From Microbispora sp. H13382 (lineage in GTDB: Bacteria; Actinomycetota; Actinomycetes; Streptosporangiales; Streptosporangiaceae), in the NCBI RefSeq assembly GCF_014161445.1, contig NZ_JABBXA010000009.1, positions 186,001 through 250,000 on the forward strand: a stretch of DNA of 64,000 bases, given 5' to 3'. Each line of letters starts with the position of its first letter. Position 1 is the first letter of the stretch. Both the position numbers and the translations under genes were made by a program. Of the stretch, positions 56,852 through 64,000 are shown one piece after another. The notes under the pieces are model-generated. The model had not been told where the DNA came from. It ran no database searches and saw only the letters and a program-made list of their open reading frames with translations.

Positions 56852-57718
56852 ATGAGTGAGCGGCTGTCCGTGCGCAAGACGTACAAGCTGTTCATCGGGG
56901 GCGCGTTCCCGCGTTCGGAGAGCGGAAGGTCGTATGCGGTGACCTCCTCCAAGGGCGACTTCCTCGCCAACGCGGCCAGGGCCTCGCGCAAGGACGCCAG
57001 GGACGCGGTCGCGGCCGCGCGGAAGGCGTTCCCCGGCTGGTCGGGCGCCACGGCGTACAACAGGGGCCAGATCCTGTACCGAATCGCCGAGATGCTGGAG
57101 GGCCGCCGCGCGCAGTTCGTCGCGGAGATCACCGCCTTCGGCGGCGTCGGGGTCAAGCAGGCCGGCGAGATGGTGGACGCGGCGGTCGACCGGCTGGTCT
57201 GGTACGCGGGCTGGTCCGACAAGATCGGGGCGGTGCTCGGGTCGGCCAACCCGGTGGCCGGGCCGTACTTCAACCTGTCGAGCCCGGAGCCGACCGGCGT
57301 GGTGGCCGTGGTCGCCCCGCAGGTGGGACCGCTGCTCGGGCTGGTCAGTGTGATCGCCCCGGTGATCGCGACGGGCAACACCTGTGTGGTGGTCGCCTCC
57401 GAGCGGGCGCCGCTGCCGGCGATCACGCTGGCCGAGGTGCTGGCGACCTCCGACCTGCCGGGCGGGGTGGTGAACGTCCTCACCGGCTCGGCCGCCGAGA
57501 TCGCCCCCTGGCTGGCGGGCCACATGGACGTCAACGGCATCGACCTGACCGGCGCCGACGCCGAGCTGGCCGTCACATGTGAGGAACTGGCCGCGGAGAA
57601 CCTCAAGCGGGTGCTCCGGCCGCCGGCCGGTCCCGTGAACTGGCTCGCCGACCCCGGCATCGCGCGGATGACGACGTTCCTGGAGACCAAGACCGTCTGG
57701 CATCCGATCGGGGTTTAG
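56852..57718 (+). CDS. Truncated aldehyde dehydrogenase-like protein (lacks catalytic half)
   Basis: 288 aa. It aligns by eye with the N-terminal half of aldehyde dehydrogenase (KLFIGGAFPRSESGRSYAV, FPGWSGATAYNRGQILYRIAEML, PEPTGVVAVVAPQVGPLLGLVSVI, ATSDLPGGVVNVLTGS). It has no LELGGK motif, no catalytic Cys and no C-terminal part. So it cannot be a normal dehydrogenase. ATG 56852 follows GGAAG; a GTG at 56636 (GTGA overlap with the first gene) would add 72 Ala/Pro/Gly-rich residues. Paired with the full-length enzyme upstream, it may be a pseudo-enzyme subunit. Confidence 0.8.
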   Translation: MSERLSVRKTYKLFIGGAFPRSESGRSYAVTSSKGDFLANAARASRKDARDAVAAARKAFPGWSGATAYNRGQILYRIAEMLEGRRAQFVAEITAFGGVGVKQAGEMVDAAVDRLVWYAGWSDKIGAVLGSANPVAGPYFNLSSPEPTGVVAVVAPQVGPLLGLVSVIAPVIATGNTCVVVASERAPLPAITLAEVLATSDLPGGVVNVLTGSAAEIAPWLAGHMDVNGIDLTGADAELAVTCEELAAENLKRVLRPPAGPVNWLADPGIARMTTFLETKTVWHPIGV

Positions 57719-58857
57719 CCCTTCGCCAGGGCCAGGAGGAGTTCGGCGTTCGTGCCCGTGTTCTTCAGCGTGGTGAGGAAGCGGTCGAACGCCTCCTGGT
57801 CCTGCAGCGCCCGGCGCAGCCGCCACACCAGCGGCAGTTCGGCGGGGTGGAGCAGCAGTTCCTCGCGGCGGGTGCCGGAGGCGACGACGTCGACGGCGGG
57901 GAAGACACGGCGGTCGGCCAGGCTCCGGCTCAGCTTCAGCTCCATGTTGCCGGTGCTCTTGAACTCCTCGAAGGCGATGTCGTCCATCTTCGAGCCGGTC
58001 TCGACCAGCGCGGTGGCGAGGATCGTGAGCGAGCCGCCGCCCTCGATGTTGCGTGCGGCGCCGAGCACCCCCTTGGGCTGGTGCAGGGCCCGGGCGTCCA
58101 TGCCGCCCGTGAGCACGCGCCCGCCGCTCGGCGCGGCCATGTTGTACGCCCGGCCGAGGCGGGTGATCGAATCCATGAGCACGACCACGTCACGGCCCGT
58201 CTCCACCAGCCGCTTGGCCCGCTCGACGGCCAGTTCGGCCGCGGCGATGTGGTCCTGCGGCGCCCGGTCGAAGGTCGAGGCGATCACCTCGGCCCGGACC
58301 GACTCGCGCATGTCGGTGACCTCCTCGGGCCGTTCGTCCACCAGGACGACCATGAGGTGGCATTCGGGGTGATTGGTCGCGATCGCGTTCGCGACGGCCT
58401 TGAGCAGCGTGGTCTTGCCGGCCTTCGGCGGGGCGACGATGAGGCCGCGCTGGCCCTTGCCGACCGGGGCGAACAGGTCGATGACTCGTGTGGCCAGGAC
58501 GCCCCGCGCCGTCTCCAGGCGCAGCCGCTCGTCGGGGTGGATCGGCACGAGGTCGGCGAAGTCCGGCCGCGCCGGATCCGCCGGTCCGCCGTTGACGGTC
58601 GTGACGGAGGTGAGCGTGCCGTTCTGGGCGATGCCGCGGACGTGGTCGCCGCGGCGCAGGTCGAGCGCGTCCGCGAGGGCGGCCGGGACGGTCACGTCCT
58701 TCGGGCCGGGCAGGTAGCCGTTGGTACGGATGACCGTGTTCCGGCCCGACCGGTCGAGCAGGCCGGTGACCTCGGTGGTTCGGGTGTTCTTGGTACGGGC
58801 CGGCGTGGCGCGGGAGACGCCGCGCGGCCTGGGAACGCTGAGAGTGGTGGTGGTCAT
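57715..58857 (-). CDS. Short Rho-like transcription termination factor (paralogue)
   Basis: 380 aa. The RNA-binding OB-fold region (VTGLLDRSGRNTVIRTNGYLP) is present but differs from the canonical GFGFLR pattern. The ATPase core is complete: Walker A VAPPKAGKTTLL, Walker B VVLMDSITRLGRAYN, and DERPEEVTDM. There is no N-terminal helix bundle and no long actinobacterial insertion. Most actinomycetes carry a larger Rho elsewhere, so this is likely a second Rho. ATG at 58857; a 268-base GC-rich leader (58858-59125) with no gene precedes it. The stop overlaps the ALDH-like gene by four bases (convergent). Confidence 0.85.
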   Translation of the reverse strand: MTTTTLSVPRPRGVSRATPARTKNTRTTEVTGLLDRSGRNTVIRTNGYLPGPKDVTVPAALADALDLRRGDHVRGIAQNGTLTSVTTVNGGPADPARPDFADLVPIHPDERLRLETARGVLATRVIDLFAPVGKGQRGLIVAPPKAGKTTLLKAVANAIATNHPECHLMVVLVDERPEEVTDMRESVRAEVIASTFDRAPQDHIAAAELAVERAKRLVETGRDVVVLMDSITRLGRAYNMAAPSGGRVLTGGMDARALHQPKGVLGAARNIEGGGSLTILATALVETGSKMDDIAFEEFKSTGNMELKLSRSLADRRVFPAVDVVASGTRREELLLHPAELPLVWRLRRALQDQEAFDRFLTTLKNTGTNAELLLALAKG

Positions 58858-59125
58858 GGGACTCCTAGGGCTGAGAAAACGTCTGGGGGAGTTCGCGTGG
58901 CGGGTTCATCCGGCCGGAGCGGAGCGGGAGGGAACGAGAACCGCAGCGGAGGCCCGCAAGCGGGCTTCGCGAGAACCGGAGTTTCCTCCCGGCGCAGCGT
59001 CTCGTACAGATGGACGACGATTGCTGACCAGGCATGCGGTGCGCGTATGGGCTCGAGATGGAGCCAGAACCATACGGCTGTCCTCGACTATAACAGGCTC
59101 ACCTGTCGCGGTGATTCCTTGAGAT

Positions 59126-59704
59126 CTATCGGGACTGAAGGGCGTCGAGCGCCACGGCCATGGCGATGACCAGGCGGCGGTCGATGCGCGGGTCGCGGAT
59201 CTCGATGGCGTACCGGTCGCGCAGCCCCCACCTGCGGTCGACGGAGAACGCGATCGAGGCGCCGATGCTGAAGTCGAAGTGGTACGGCAGCCACTCCAGC
59301 GAGTCGGAGAACCGGCGCAGCAGGGCGACCGCCAGGTTCCGCTCCTGGCCGGTCAGCGTCGGCAGCCCCGGCTGCTGGACATGCCAGGTCGAGCGGAGCA
59401 GCGACCGGCCGAAGTCCTTGCGGAACGTGCCGATCGGCGCCCCCGTGTCGTCGACGACGTCGTACTCGCCGGCGACGTCGAGGACCTTGCGCGCTTTGAA
59501 ACCGGCCAGTGTCGCCTGCCGGGACTCGTCCGTGTAGAGCGTGACCTGCTCCTTGAGGGCCATCCGCTTCTGCTCGGCGAACGCCACGGCCTCGCCCTCG
59601 GAACCGTCGGGGAGAGCCACATGGACGACGTACCTGTTCACCATCATGGTGATCTTCTGGCGCAGGTACAGGCGGGTCTGCGCCTGCAGGGTCGCTATAT
59701 CCAT
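59126..59704 (-). CDS. LURP-one/scramblase-like protein
   Basis: 192 aa. The stretch GFKARKVLDVAGEYDVVDDTGAPIGTFRKDFGRSLLRSTW is the recognisable part. It resembles LURP-one-related or phospholipid-scramblase-like proteins with a Tubby-type barrel. The second half (PYHFDFSI, RDRYAIEIRDPRIDRRLVIAMAVALDAL) fits the same fold. Actinobacterial members have no known function. ATG 59704 with GGAG six bases upstream is preferred to the TTG at 59716. Confidence 0.72.
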   Translation of the reverse strand: MDIATLQAQTRLYLRQKITMMVNRYVVHVALPDGSEGEAVAFAEQKRMALKEQVTLYTDESRQATLAGFKARKVLDVAGEYDVVDDTGAPIGTFRKDFGRSLLRSTWHVQQPGLPTLTGQERNLAVALLRRFSDSLEWLPYHFDFSIGASIAFSVDRRWGLRDRYAIEIRDPRIDRRLVIAMAVALDALQSR

Positions 59705-59842
59705 ATGAGTCTCCAAGAACGGTCTGTTGCCTCCCTATATGCCCTCTTCTCAAAGAAGATCACCAGCCGGACACCCCTCAATCGCCGCGCCGGTGACCAT
59801 AACCACACTTTTCGGCCTTGATGGAACCCGGGAGGATGCCTA

Positions 59843-59861
59843 TAAGGTAAGCCTTACCTAA
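59843..59861. promoter_or_regulatory. IdeR/DtxR-type iron box
   Basis: TAAGGTAAGCCTTACCTAA is a 19-base palindrome matching the DtxR/IdeR/DmdR consensus. It overlaps a candidate -10 (TAATCT, 59859-59864) 30 bases before the binding-protein gene. Iron-loaded regulator should repress the siderophore operon that follows. Confidence 0.85.
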
Positions 59862-59890
59862 TCTTTACTGTCCTGGCAGGGGGCCCCTGT

Positions 59891-60946
59891 ATGTTTCTCC
59901 GGCACCGCGGTATCGGGCTCGGTATCGGCGCCGTCGCAGTCGCACTCTCCCTGGCCGCCTGCGGCACCTCCTCCGGCACGAGCTCCGGCACGAGCGCGGA
60001 CGCGGGCAAGCCCGCCGGCGAGGCCGCCAAGAAGGCCGTCGCCCAGGGGGGTGCGGACTTCACCACCGCCGCCGCGAAGACCGCTGCGATGGGCACCGGC
60101 GCCAAGCCCGGCGAGTGGCCGCGCACCCTCACCCACGCCATGGGCACGACCGAGATCAAGACCCCGCCCAAGCGGGTCGTCGTCCTGGACGTCGGAGAGC
60201 TCGACAACGTCGTGTCCCTGGGCATCCAGCCGGTCGGCTTCGCGCCCAGCGAGGGGTCGCCCGAACTGCCGTCCTACCTGAAGCAGGACGCCGGCACCCC
60301 AAAGCACGTGGGCACCATCAACAGCCTCAACCTGGAGGCGATCGCCGGGCTGCGCCCGGACCTCATCCTCGGCAGCCAGTTGCGCGCCGCCGACCAGTAC
60401 GACGAGCTGTCGAAGATCGCCCCGACCGTGTTCTCCATCCGTCCCGGCTTCACCTGGAAGGAGAACTACCTCCTCAACGCGGCCGCCCTCGACAAGACCG
60501 AGGAGGCCAGGGCGAAACTCGCCGACTACGACCGCGCGGTGAAGGACCTCGGCGCGAAGCTCGGCGACGACAAGCCCGTCGTCTCGATGGTGCGTTTCCT
60601 GCCCGACGGCCTGATCCGCCTCTACGCCAAGGCGTCCTTCATCGGCACCATCCTCGACGACGCCGGCGTCCCGCGCCCGGACAACCAGAACATCCCCGAC
60701 CTCGCCGCGGAGGTGAGCGCGGAGAACATCGACCAGGCGGACGCGGACGTCATCTTCACCGGTGTCTACGGCGATCCGAAGGCCACCGACAAGTCGGCGG
60801 TCCAGGGCAACCCGCTGTGGAAGAACCTCAAGGCGGTCAAGGCCGGCCACGCCTACGAGGTCCCGGACGAGACCTGGTACCTCGGCCTCGGCGTCACCGC
60901 CGCCATGGAGGTCGTCGCGGATCTGGACCGGTACCTCACCCGATAG
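59891..60946 (+). CDS. Iron-siderophore ABC transporter substrate-binding lipoprotein
   Basis: 351 aa. Lipobox signal peptide (LSLAACGTSSG) and then a Ser/Thr/Ala-rich spacer. The TroA/FecB-like domain has RVVVLDVGELDNVVSLGIQPVGFAPSEG, LNLEAIAGLRPDLILGS and KAGHAYEVPDETWYLGLG. Binds an iron-loaded siderophore outside the cell. First gene of a four-gene operon under an iron box. Siderophore identity not inferable. Confidence 0.92.
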   Translation: MFLRHRGIGLGIGAVAVALSLAACGTSSGTSSGTSADAGKPAGEAAKKAVAQGGADFTTAAAKTAAMGTGAKPGEWPRTLTHAMGTTEIKTPPKRVVVLDVGELDNVVSLGIQPVGFAPSEGSPELPSYLKQDAGTPKHVGTINSLNLEAIAGLRPDLILGSQLRAADQYDELSKIAPTVFSIRPGFTWKENYLLNAAALDKTEEARAKLADYDRAVKDLGAKLGDDKPVVSMVRFLPDGLIRLYAKASFIGTILDDAGVPRPDNQNIPDLAAEVSAENIDQADADVIFTGVYGDPKATDKSAVQGNPLWKNLKAVKAGHAYEVPDETWYLGLGVTAAMEVVADLDRYLTR

Positions 60947-60986
60947 GCGCACGTGGTCCCGTACCGGCTCCCAGAAAGCGAAACGA

Positions 60987-62009
60987 ATGTCCCGTGCCAC
61001 CAGCCGGCGCGTCGGCCGGACGGCTGGGGGTGCGCTCCTGCTGCTTCTCGCCGGACTGCTGGTCCTCGCCGTGCTGCTCAGCCTCGCGGTGGGCAGCCGG
61101 CAGATCGCGCCGGGCGACGTGGTGGACGCCCTGCTGCACGGCGGCGCCGGCGACGACGCCCAGGTCGTACGGTCGTTGCGGGCGCCCCGCACCCTCATCG
61201 GCGTGATGGTCGGCGTCGCCCTCGCCGTGGCCGGGACGGTCATGCAGGGCATCACCCGTAACCCCATCGCCGAGCCCGGCATCCTGGGCGTCAGCCAGGG
61301 CGCCTCGGTGGGCGTCGTGTGCGCGATCGCGTTCCTCGGAGTGCACTCGCTCAGCGGCTACGTGTGGTTCGCCTTCGCGGGCGCGGGGATCGCGGCGGTC
61401 GCGGTCCACGTCATCGCCGCCGGCGGGCGCGGTGGCGCCACGCCGGTCAAGCTCGCCCTGGCCGGCACCGCGATGAACGCCCTGCTCGCCTCCGTGGTCT
61501 CCGGCATCGTGACGACCGACGCCAGGGCCCTGGACGAGTTCCGGTTCTGGCATGTCGGCTCGATCAGCGGCCGGAGCGTTGAGATCGCCGGTCAGACCTG
61601 GCCGTTCCTGCTCGCCGGACTGCTGCTGGTCGCCGCGGTGGCCCGGGGACTCGACGCGCTCGCGCTCGGTGAGGACGTGGCCAGGGGGCTCGGCCACAAC
61701 GTCCCCCTGCTGCGGATCCTCGGAGGTCTCGGCGCCACCGTCCTGACCGGCGTCGCGGTCGCCGCCGCCGGTCCGATCGCCTTCACCGGCCTGGCCGTCC
61801 CGCACATCGCGCGAGCGCTCATGGGCACCGACCACCGCTGGGTCCTTCCCGCGGCGGCCCTGCTCGGCCCCGTGATGATCCTGGTCGCGGACGTCCTCGG
61901 CCGCGTCGTCTTCCCGCCCTCGGAGGTGCCGGTGGCCGTCATGACCGCACTGCTCGGCGTGCCGTTCCTGATCGCACTGGTACGCAGGAAGGGGACGGTG
62001 GCGGCGTGA
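60987..62009 (+). CDS. FecCD-family siderophore permease (first)
   Basis: 340 aa with eight to ten helices. Markers: RAPRTLIGVMVGVALAVAGTVMQGITRNPIAEPGILGVSQGAS and the C-terminal GPIAFTGLAVPHIARALMGTDHRWVLP, the standard FecCD coupling region. ATG at 60987, 40 bases after the binding-protein gene. GTGA overlap with the next permease. Confidence 0.93.
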   Translation: MSRATSRRVGRTAGGALLLLLAGLLVLAVLLSLAVGSRQIAPGDVVDALLHGGAGDDAQVVRSLRAPRTLIGVMVGVALAVAGTVMQGITRNPIAEPGILGVSQGASVGVVCAIAFLGVHSLSGYVWFAFAGAGIAAVAVHVIAAGGRGGATPVKLALAGTAMNALLASVVSGIVTTDARALDEFRFWHVGSISGRSVEIAGQTWPFLLAGLLLVAAVARGLDALALGEDVARGLGHNVPLLRILGGLGATVLTGVAVAAAGPIAFTGLAVPHIARALMGTDHRWVLPAAALLGPVMILVADVLGRVVFPPSEVPVAVMTALLGVPFLIALVRRKGTVAA

Positions 62010-63055
62010 CGATCCGCCCCAGCGGCTTCTCCGTCCTGCGCGCGGGGCGGGGCAGTTTCCTGCTGCACCGCAGGGCGGCCCTCGTCGCCACCGTGCTCGG
62101 CGCGGCGCTCGCGGTGACCGCCGTCGTCTATCTGTGCGTCGGCGAGTCCTTCGTCAGTCCCACGGAGGTCGTCCGTGTGCTCGCGGGACGGCCGAGCCCC
62201 GACGAGTTCGTGGTCGGCACCCTGCGGATGCCCCGCCTCGTGGTCGGTCTTCTGGCCGGCGCCGCCTTCGGCCTCGCCGGAGCCTTCATCCAGACCGTGG
62301 CCCGCAACCCGCTCGCCAGCCCGGACGTGATCGGTGTGACACACGGCGCGGGCGCGGCGACCGTCGCCGCGATGACCTTCGGAGTCACGGCCCACACCGC
62401 CCTGCCGTACGTCGCGATCCTCGGCGGGACGGCCGCCGCCGCGCTGGTCTACGTCTTCGCCTGGCGCAGGGGCCTGCACGCCACCCGCTTCGTGCTCATC
62501 GGCATCGGTATCTCGGTCGCCCTCGGCTCCCTGACGCAGCTGTTCGTCACCAAGGGCGACTACCTGGTGGCCCAGCAGGCCAAGGTCTGGCTCACCGGAT
62601 CCCTCAACGGCCGCGGCTACGACCACGCCGTACCGCTCGCCGTGATTTCGCTCGTGCTCATGCCGGCGCTGTTCTGGGCGGCCCGGGCGCAGCGCACCGT
62701 GTCGTTCGACGACGACACGGCGACCGCTCTCGGCGTACGGCTCGGCCGGGTCCGTCTGTGCCTGATCGTCCTCGGCGTCGTCCTGGCGTCGGTGGCGACG
62801 GGCGCGACGGGTCCGGTCGACTTCGTCGCGCTGCTGGCCCCGCAGATCGCCCGCCGCCTCACCCGCACCGCACAGATCCCGCTGGTCGGCTCCGCGCTGA
62901 CCGGCGCCCTGATCATGGCCGTCGCGGATCTGCTGGCCCGAAAGCTGTTCTCTCCGATCGAGCTGCCGGTCGGCGTGTTCACCGCGGCGGTGGGCGCTCC
63001 GTATCTGATGTGGCTCATCGTCCGCACTCGCAGCCGTTCCGGAGGCGCCGCATGA
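62006..63055 (+). CDS. FecCD-family siderophore permease (second)
   Basis: 349 aa. MPRLVVGLLAGAAFGLAGAFIQTVARNPLASPDVIGVTHGAG and the C-terminal GPVDFVALLAPQIARRLTRTAQIPLVGSAL mark the FecCD family. GTG start overlaps the first permease. Forms the heterodimeric channel with it. Stop overlaps the ATPase gene (ATGA). Confidence 0.93.
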   Translation: MTIRPSGFSVLRAGRGSFLLHRRAALVATVLGAALAVTAVVYLCVGESFVSPTEVVRVLAGRPSPDEFVVGTLRMPRLVVGLLAGAAFGLAGAFIQTVARNPLASPDVIGVTHGAGAATVAAMTFGVTAHTALPYVAILGGTAAAALVYVFAWRRGLHATRFVLIGIGISVALGSLTQLFVTKGDYLVAQQAKVWLTGSLNGRGYDHAVPLAVISLVLMPALFWAARAQRTVSFDDDTATALGVRLGRVRLCLIVLGVVLASVATGATGPVDFVALLAPQIARRLTRTAQIPLVGSALTGALIMAVADLLARKLFSPIELPVGVFTAAVGAPYLMWLIVRTRSRSGGAA

Positions 63056-63849
63056 CCGGCAACCGCCTGAGGGCCGAAGGGCTCGTGCTCACCTACGAGG
63101 ACCGTACGGTCGTCGACGGCCTCGACCTGGAGATCCCGGACGGGCAGGTGACCGTCGTCATCGGGCCCAACGCGTGCGGCAAGTCCACGCTCCTGCGCGC
63201 GCTGGGCCGGCTGCTCAAGCCGCGGCGCGGCGCGGTCCTGCTGGACGGCACCGAGCTGTCCCGCATCCCCACCAGGCGGGTCGCCCAGAAGATCGGGCTG
63301 CTGCCGCAGACCCCGGTGCCGCCGGAGGGGATCACGGTCTCCGAACTGGTCACGCGCGGGCGGCAGCCCCACCACAGGTGGTGGCAGCAGTGGACGGAGG
63401 CGGACGAGAAGGCCGTCGGCGAGGCCATGGACCGCACCGCGACCGCCGACCTCGCCGAGCGGCTGATCGACGAGCTGTCCGGCGGCCAGCGGCAGCGGGC
63501 CTGGATCGCGATGGCCCTCGCCCAGGACACCGACCTCCTGCTGCTGGACGAGCCGACGACATACCTCGACATCGCACACCAGGTCGAGGTCCTCGACCTG
63601 GTAAGACAGCTCAACCGGGAGCGTGGCCGAACCGTCGTCGCCGTCCTGCACGACCTCAACCAGGCCGCCCGCTACGCCGACCACCTCATCGCCATGAAGG
63701 CGGGACGAATCGTCGCGCAGGGCGCGCCGAGCGACATCATCACCGCCGATCTGGTTCACGAGGTCTTCGGGCTCACCTCCGTCGTCGTACCGGACCCGGT
63801 CACGGGCGGCCCGCTGGTCGTACCGGGCGCACCCTGGCAGTGCGGATAG
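63052..63849 (+). CDS. Siderophore ABC transporter ATP-binding protein
   Basis: 265 aa FepC-type ATPase. Walker A is GPNACGKSTLLRALG, the signature is LSGGQRQRAWIAMALAQ, Walker B is LLLLDEPTTYLDIAHQ, and the switch is AVLHDLNQA. ATG 63052 overlaps the permease stop. Completes the iron-regulated uptake operon. A gap of 105 bases follows. Confidence 0.93.
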   Translation: MTGNRLRAEGLVLTYEDRTVVDGLDLEIPDGQVTVVIGPNACGKSTLLRALGRLLKPRRGAVLLDGTELSRIPTRRVAQKIGLLPQTPVPPEGITVSELVTRGRQPHHRWWQQWTEADEKAVGEAMDRTATADLAERLIDELSGGQRQRAWIAMALAQDTDLLLLDEPTTYLDIAHQVEVLDLVRQLNRERGRTVVAVLHDLNQAARYADHLIAMKAGRIVAQGAPSDIITADLVHEVFGLTSVVVPDPVTGGPLVVPGAPWQCG

Positions 63850-63954
63850 GTCCCTGTCACCTCAGGGTCAGGGGATCGGGGTTTTCTCAGGGTTCCTCGC
63901 GGAACGTGACTTGTGAGGCGGTCCGTTGAACAGGATGACGAAAGGAGCCGATCG

Positions 63955-64000
63955 ATGTACCGATCGAGGCAGCACAAGATCATCGCTGGCGTCTGCGGGG
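63955..64000 (+). CDS. PspC-domain protein, N-terminal fragment
   Basis: The window ends inside this gene. The visible residues MYRSRQHKIIAGVCG match the invariant start of the PspC domain (YRSR...IAGVCGG). AAAGGAG is nine bases before the ATG. Only 15 codons can be read, so the call rests on this motif. Confidence 0.7.
   Translation, partial: MYRSRQHKIIAGVCG

Noticed and set aside
1-64000. CRISPR array
   Set aside because: No regularly spaced repeats and no cas genes; the only tandem repeat found is the in-frame 15-bp linker repeat at 42901-42975.

Overview
This window is high-GC DNA from an actinomycete. The closest impression is a Streptosporangiales or Streptomyces-like soil actinobacterium. 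The reasons are the strong G/C third-position bias, frequent GTG starts and ATGA/GTGA overlaps, AfsR-type and LuxR/AAA regulators, DUF1707, an IdeR/DtxR-type iron box, a hadA-hadB-murB locus, and a locus of tRNA-Thr, tRNA-Met and rpmG. The genus cannot be fixed from sequence reading alone.

Layout. 1-3.4 kb: the end of the NADH dehydrogenase I operon (nuoL tail, nuoM, nuoN). 3.4-6.0 kb: an M48 protease, a PNPOx-like protein and a secreted beta-propeller-like protein. 6.1-12.4 kb: a translationally coupled peptide ABC operon that ends in a GNAT/C39-like peptidase. 12.4-15.5 kb: a polar amino-acid ABC operon with an XRE-cupin regulator. 15.6-19.5 kb: a MarR/YceI/MFS efflux operon with a promoter and operator. 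19.6-20.9 kb: YajQ, a GNAT enzyme and tRNA-Tyr. 20.9-22.7 kb: a patchy accessory stretch with a SCO4402-family protein, a small ORF, a possible transposase remnant, a VOC protein and a P-loop kinase.

22.75-30.8 kb is the most unusual region. Four coupled minus-strand genes encode an unknown protein, a GAP1-like membrane protein, a P-loop GTPase and a degenerate vWA-like protein. They diverge from a DUF4407 membrane coiled-coil protein and a Ser/Thr kinase fused to MgtE_N-like repeats. I read this as a GTPase-centred signalling or conflict system.

30.9-41.4 kb: a secreted subtilase, a CadD-type transporter, DUF1707 and DUF2809 proteins, a PnuC-NadR pair for NAD salvage, a class A beta-lactamase beside a bifunctional PBP, and a STAS protein. 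41.5-47 kb: an NlpC/P60 hydrolase, an AfsR-like regulator carrying a 15-bp tandem repeat, a hemerythrin and small proteins. 47-50.9 kb: tRNA-Thr, tRNA-Met, rpmG, hadA, hadB, murB and a manganese (yybP-ykoY) riboswitch in front of a GDT1-type Mn exporter.

50.9-64 kb: a LuxR/AAA regulator, a 55-aa protein, deoC with two aldehyde dehydrogenase-like genes (the second lacks the catalytic half), a short Rho paralogue, a LURP-like protein, an iron-boxed siderophore ABC operon and the start of a PspC protein. Intergenic gaps are all under 300 bases.
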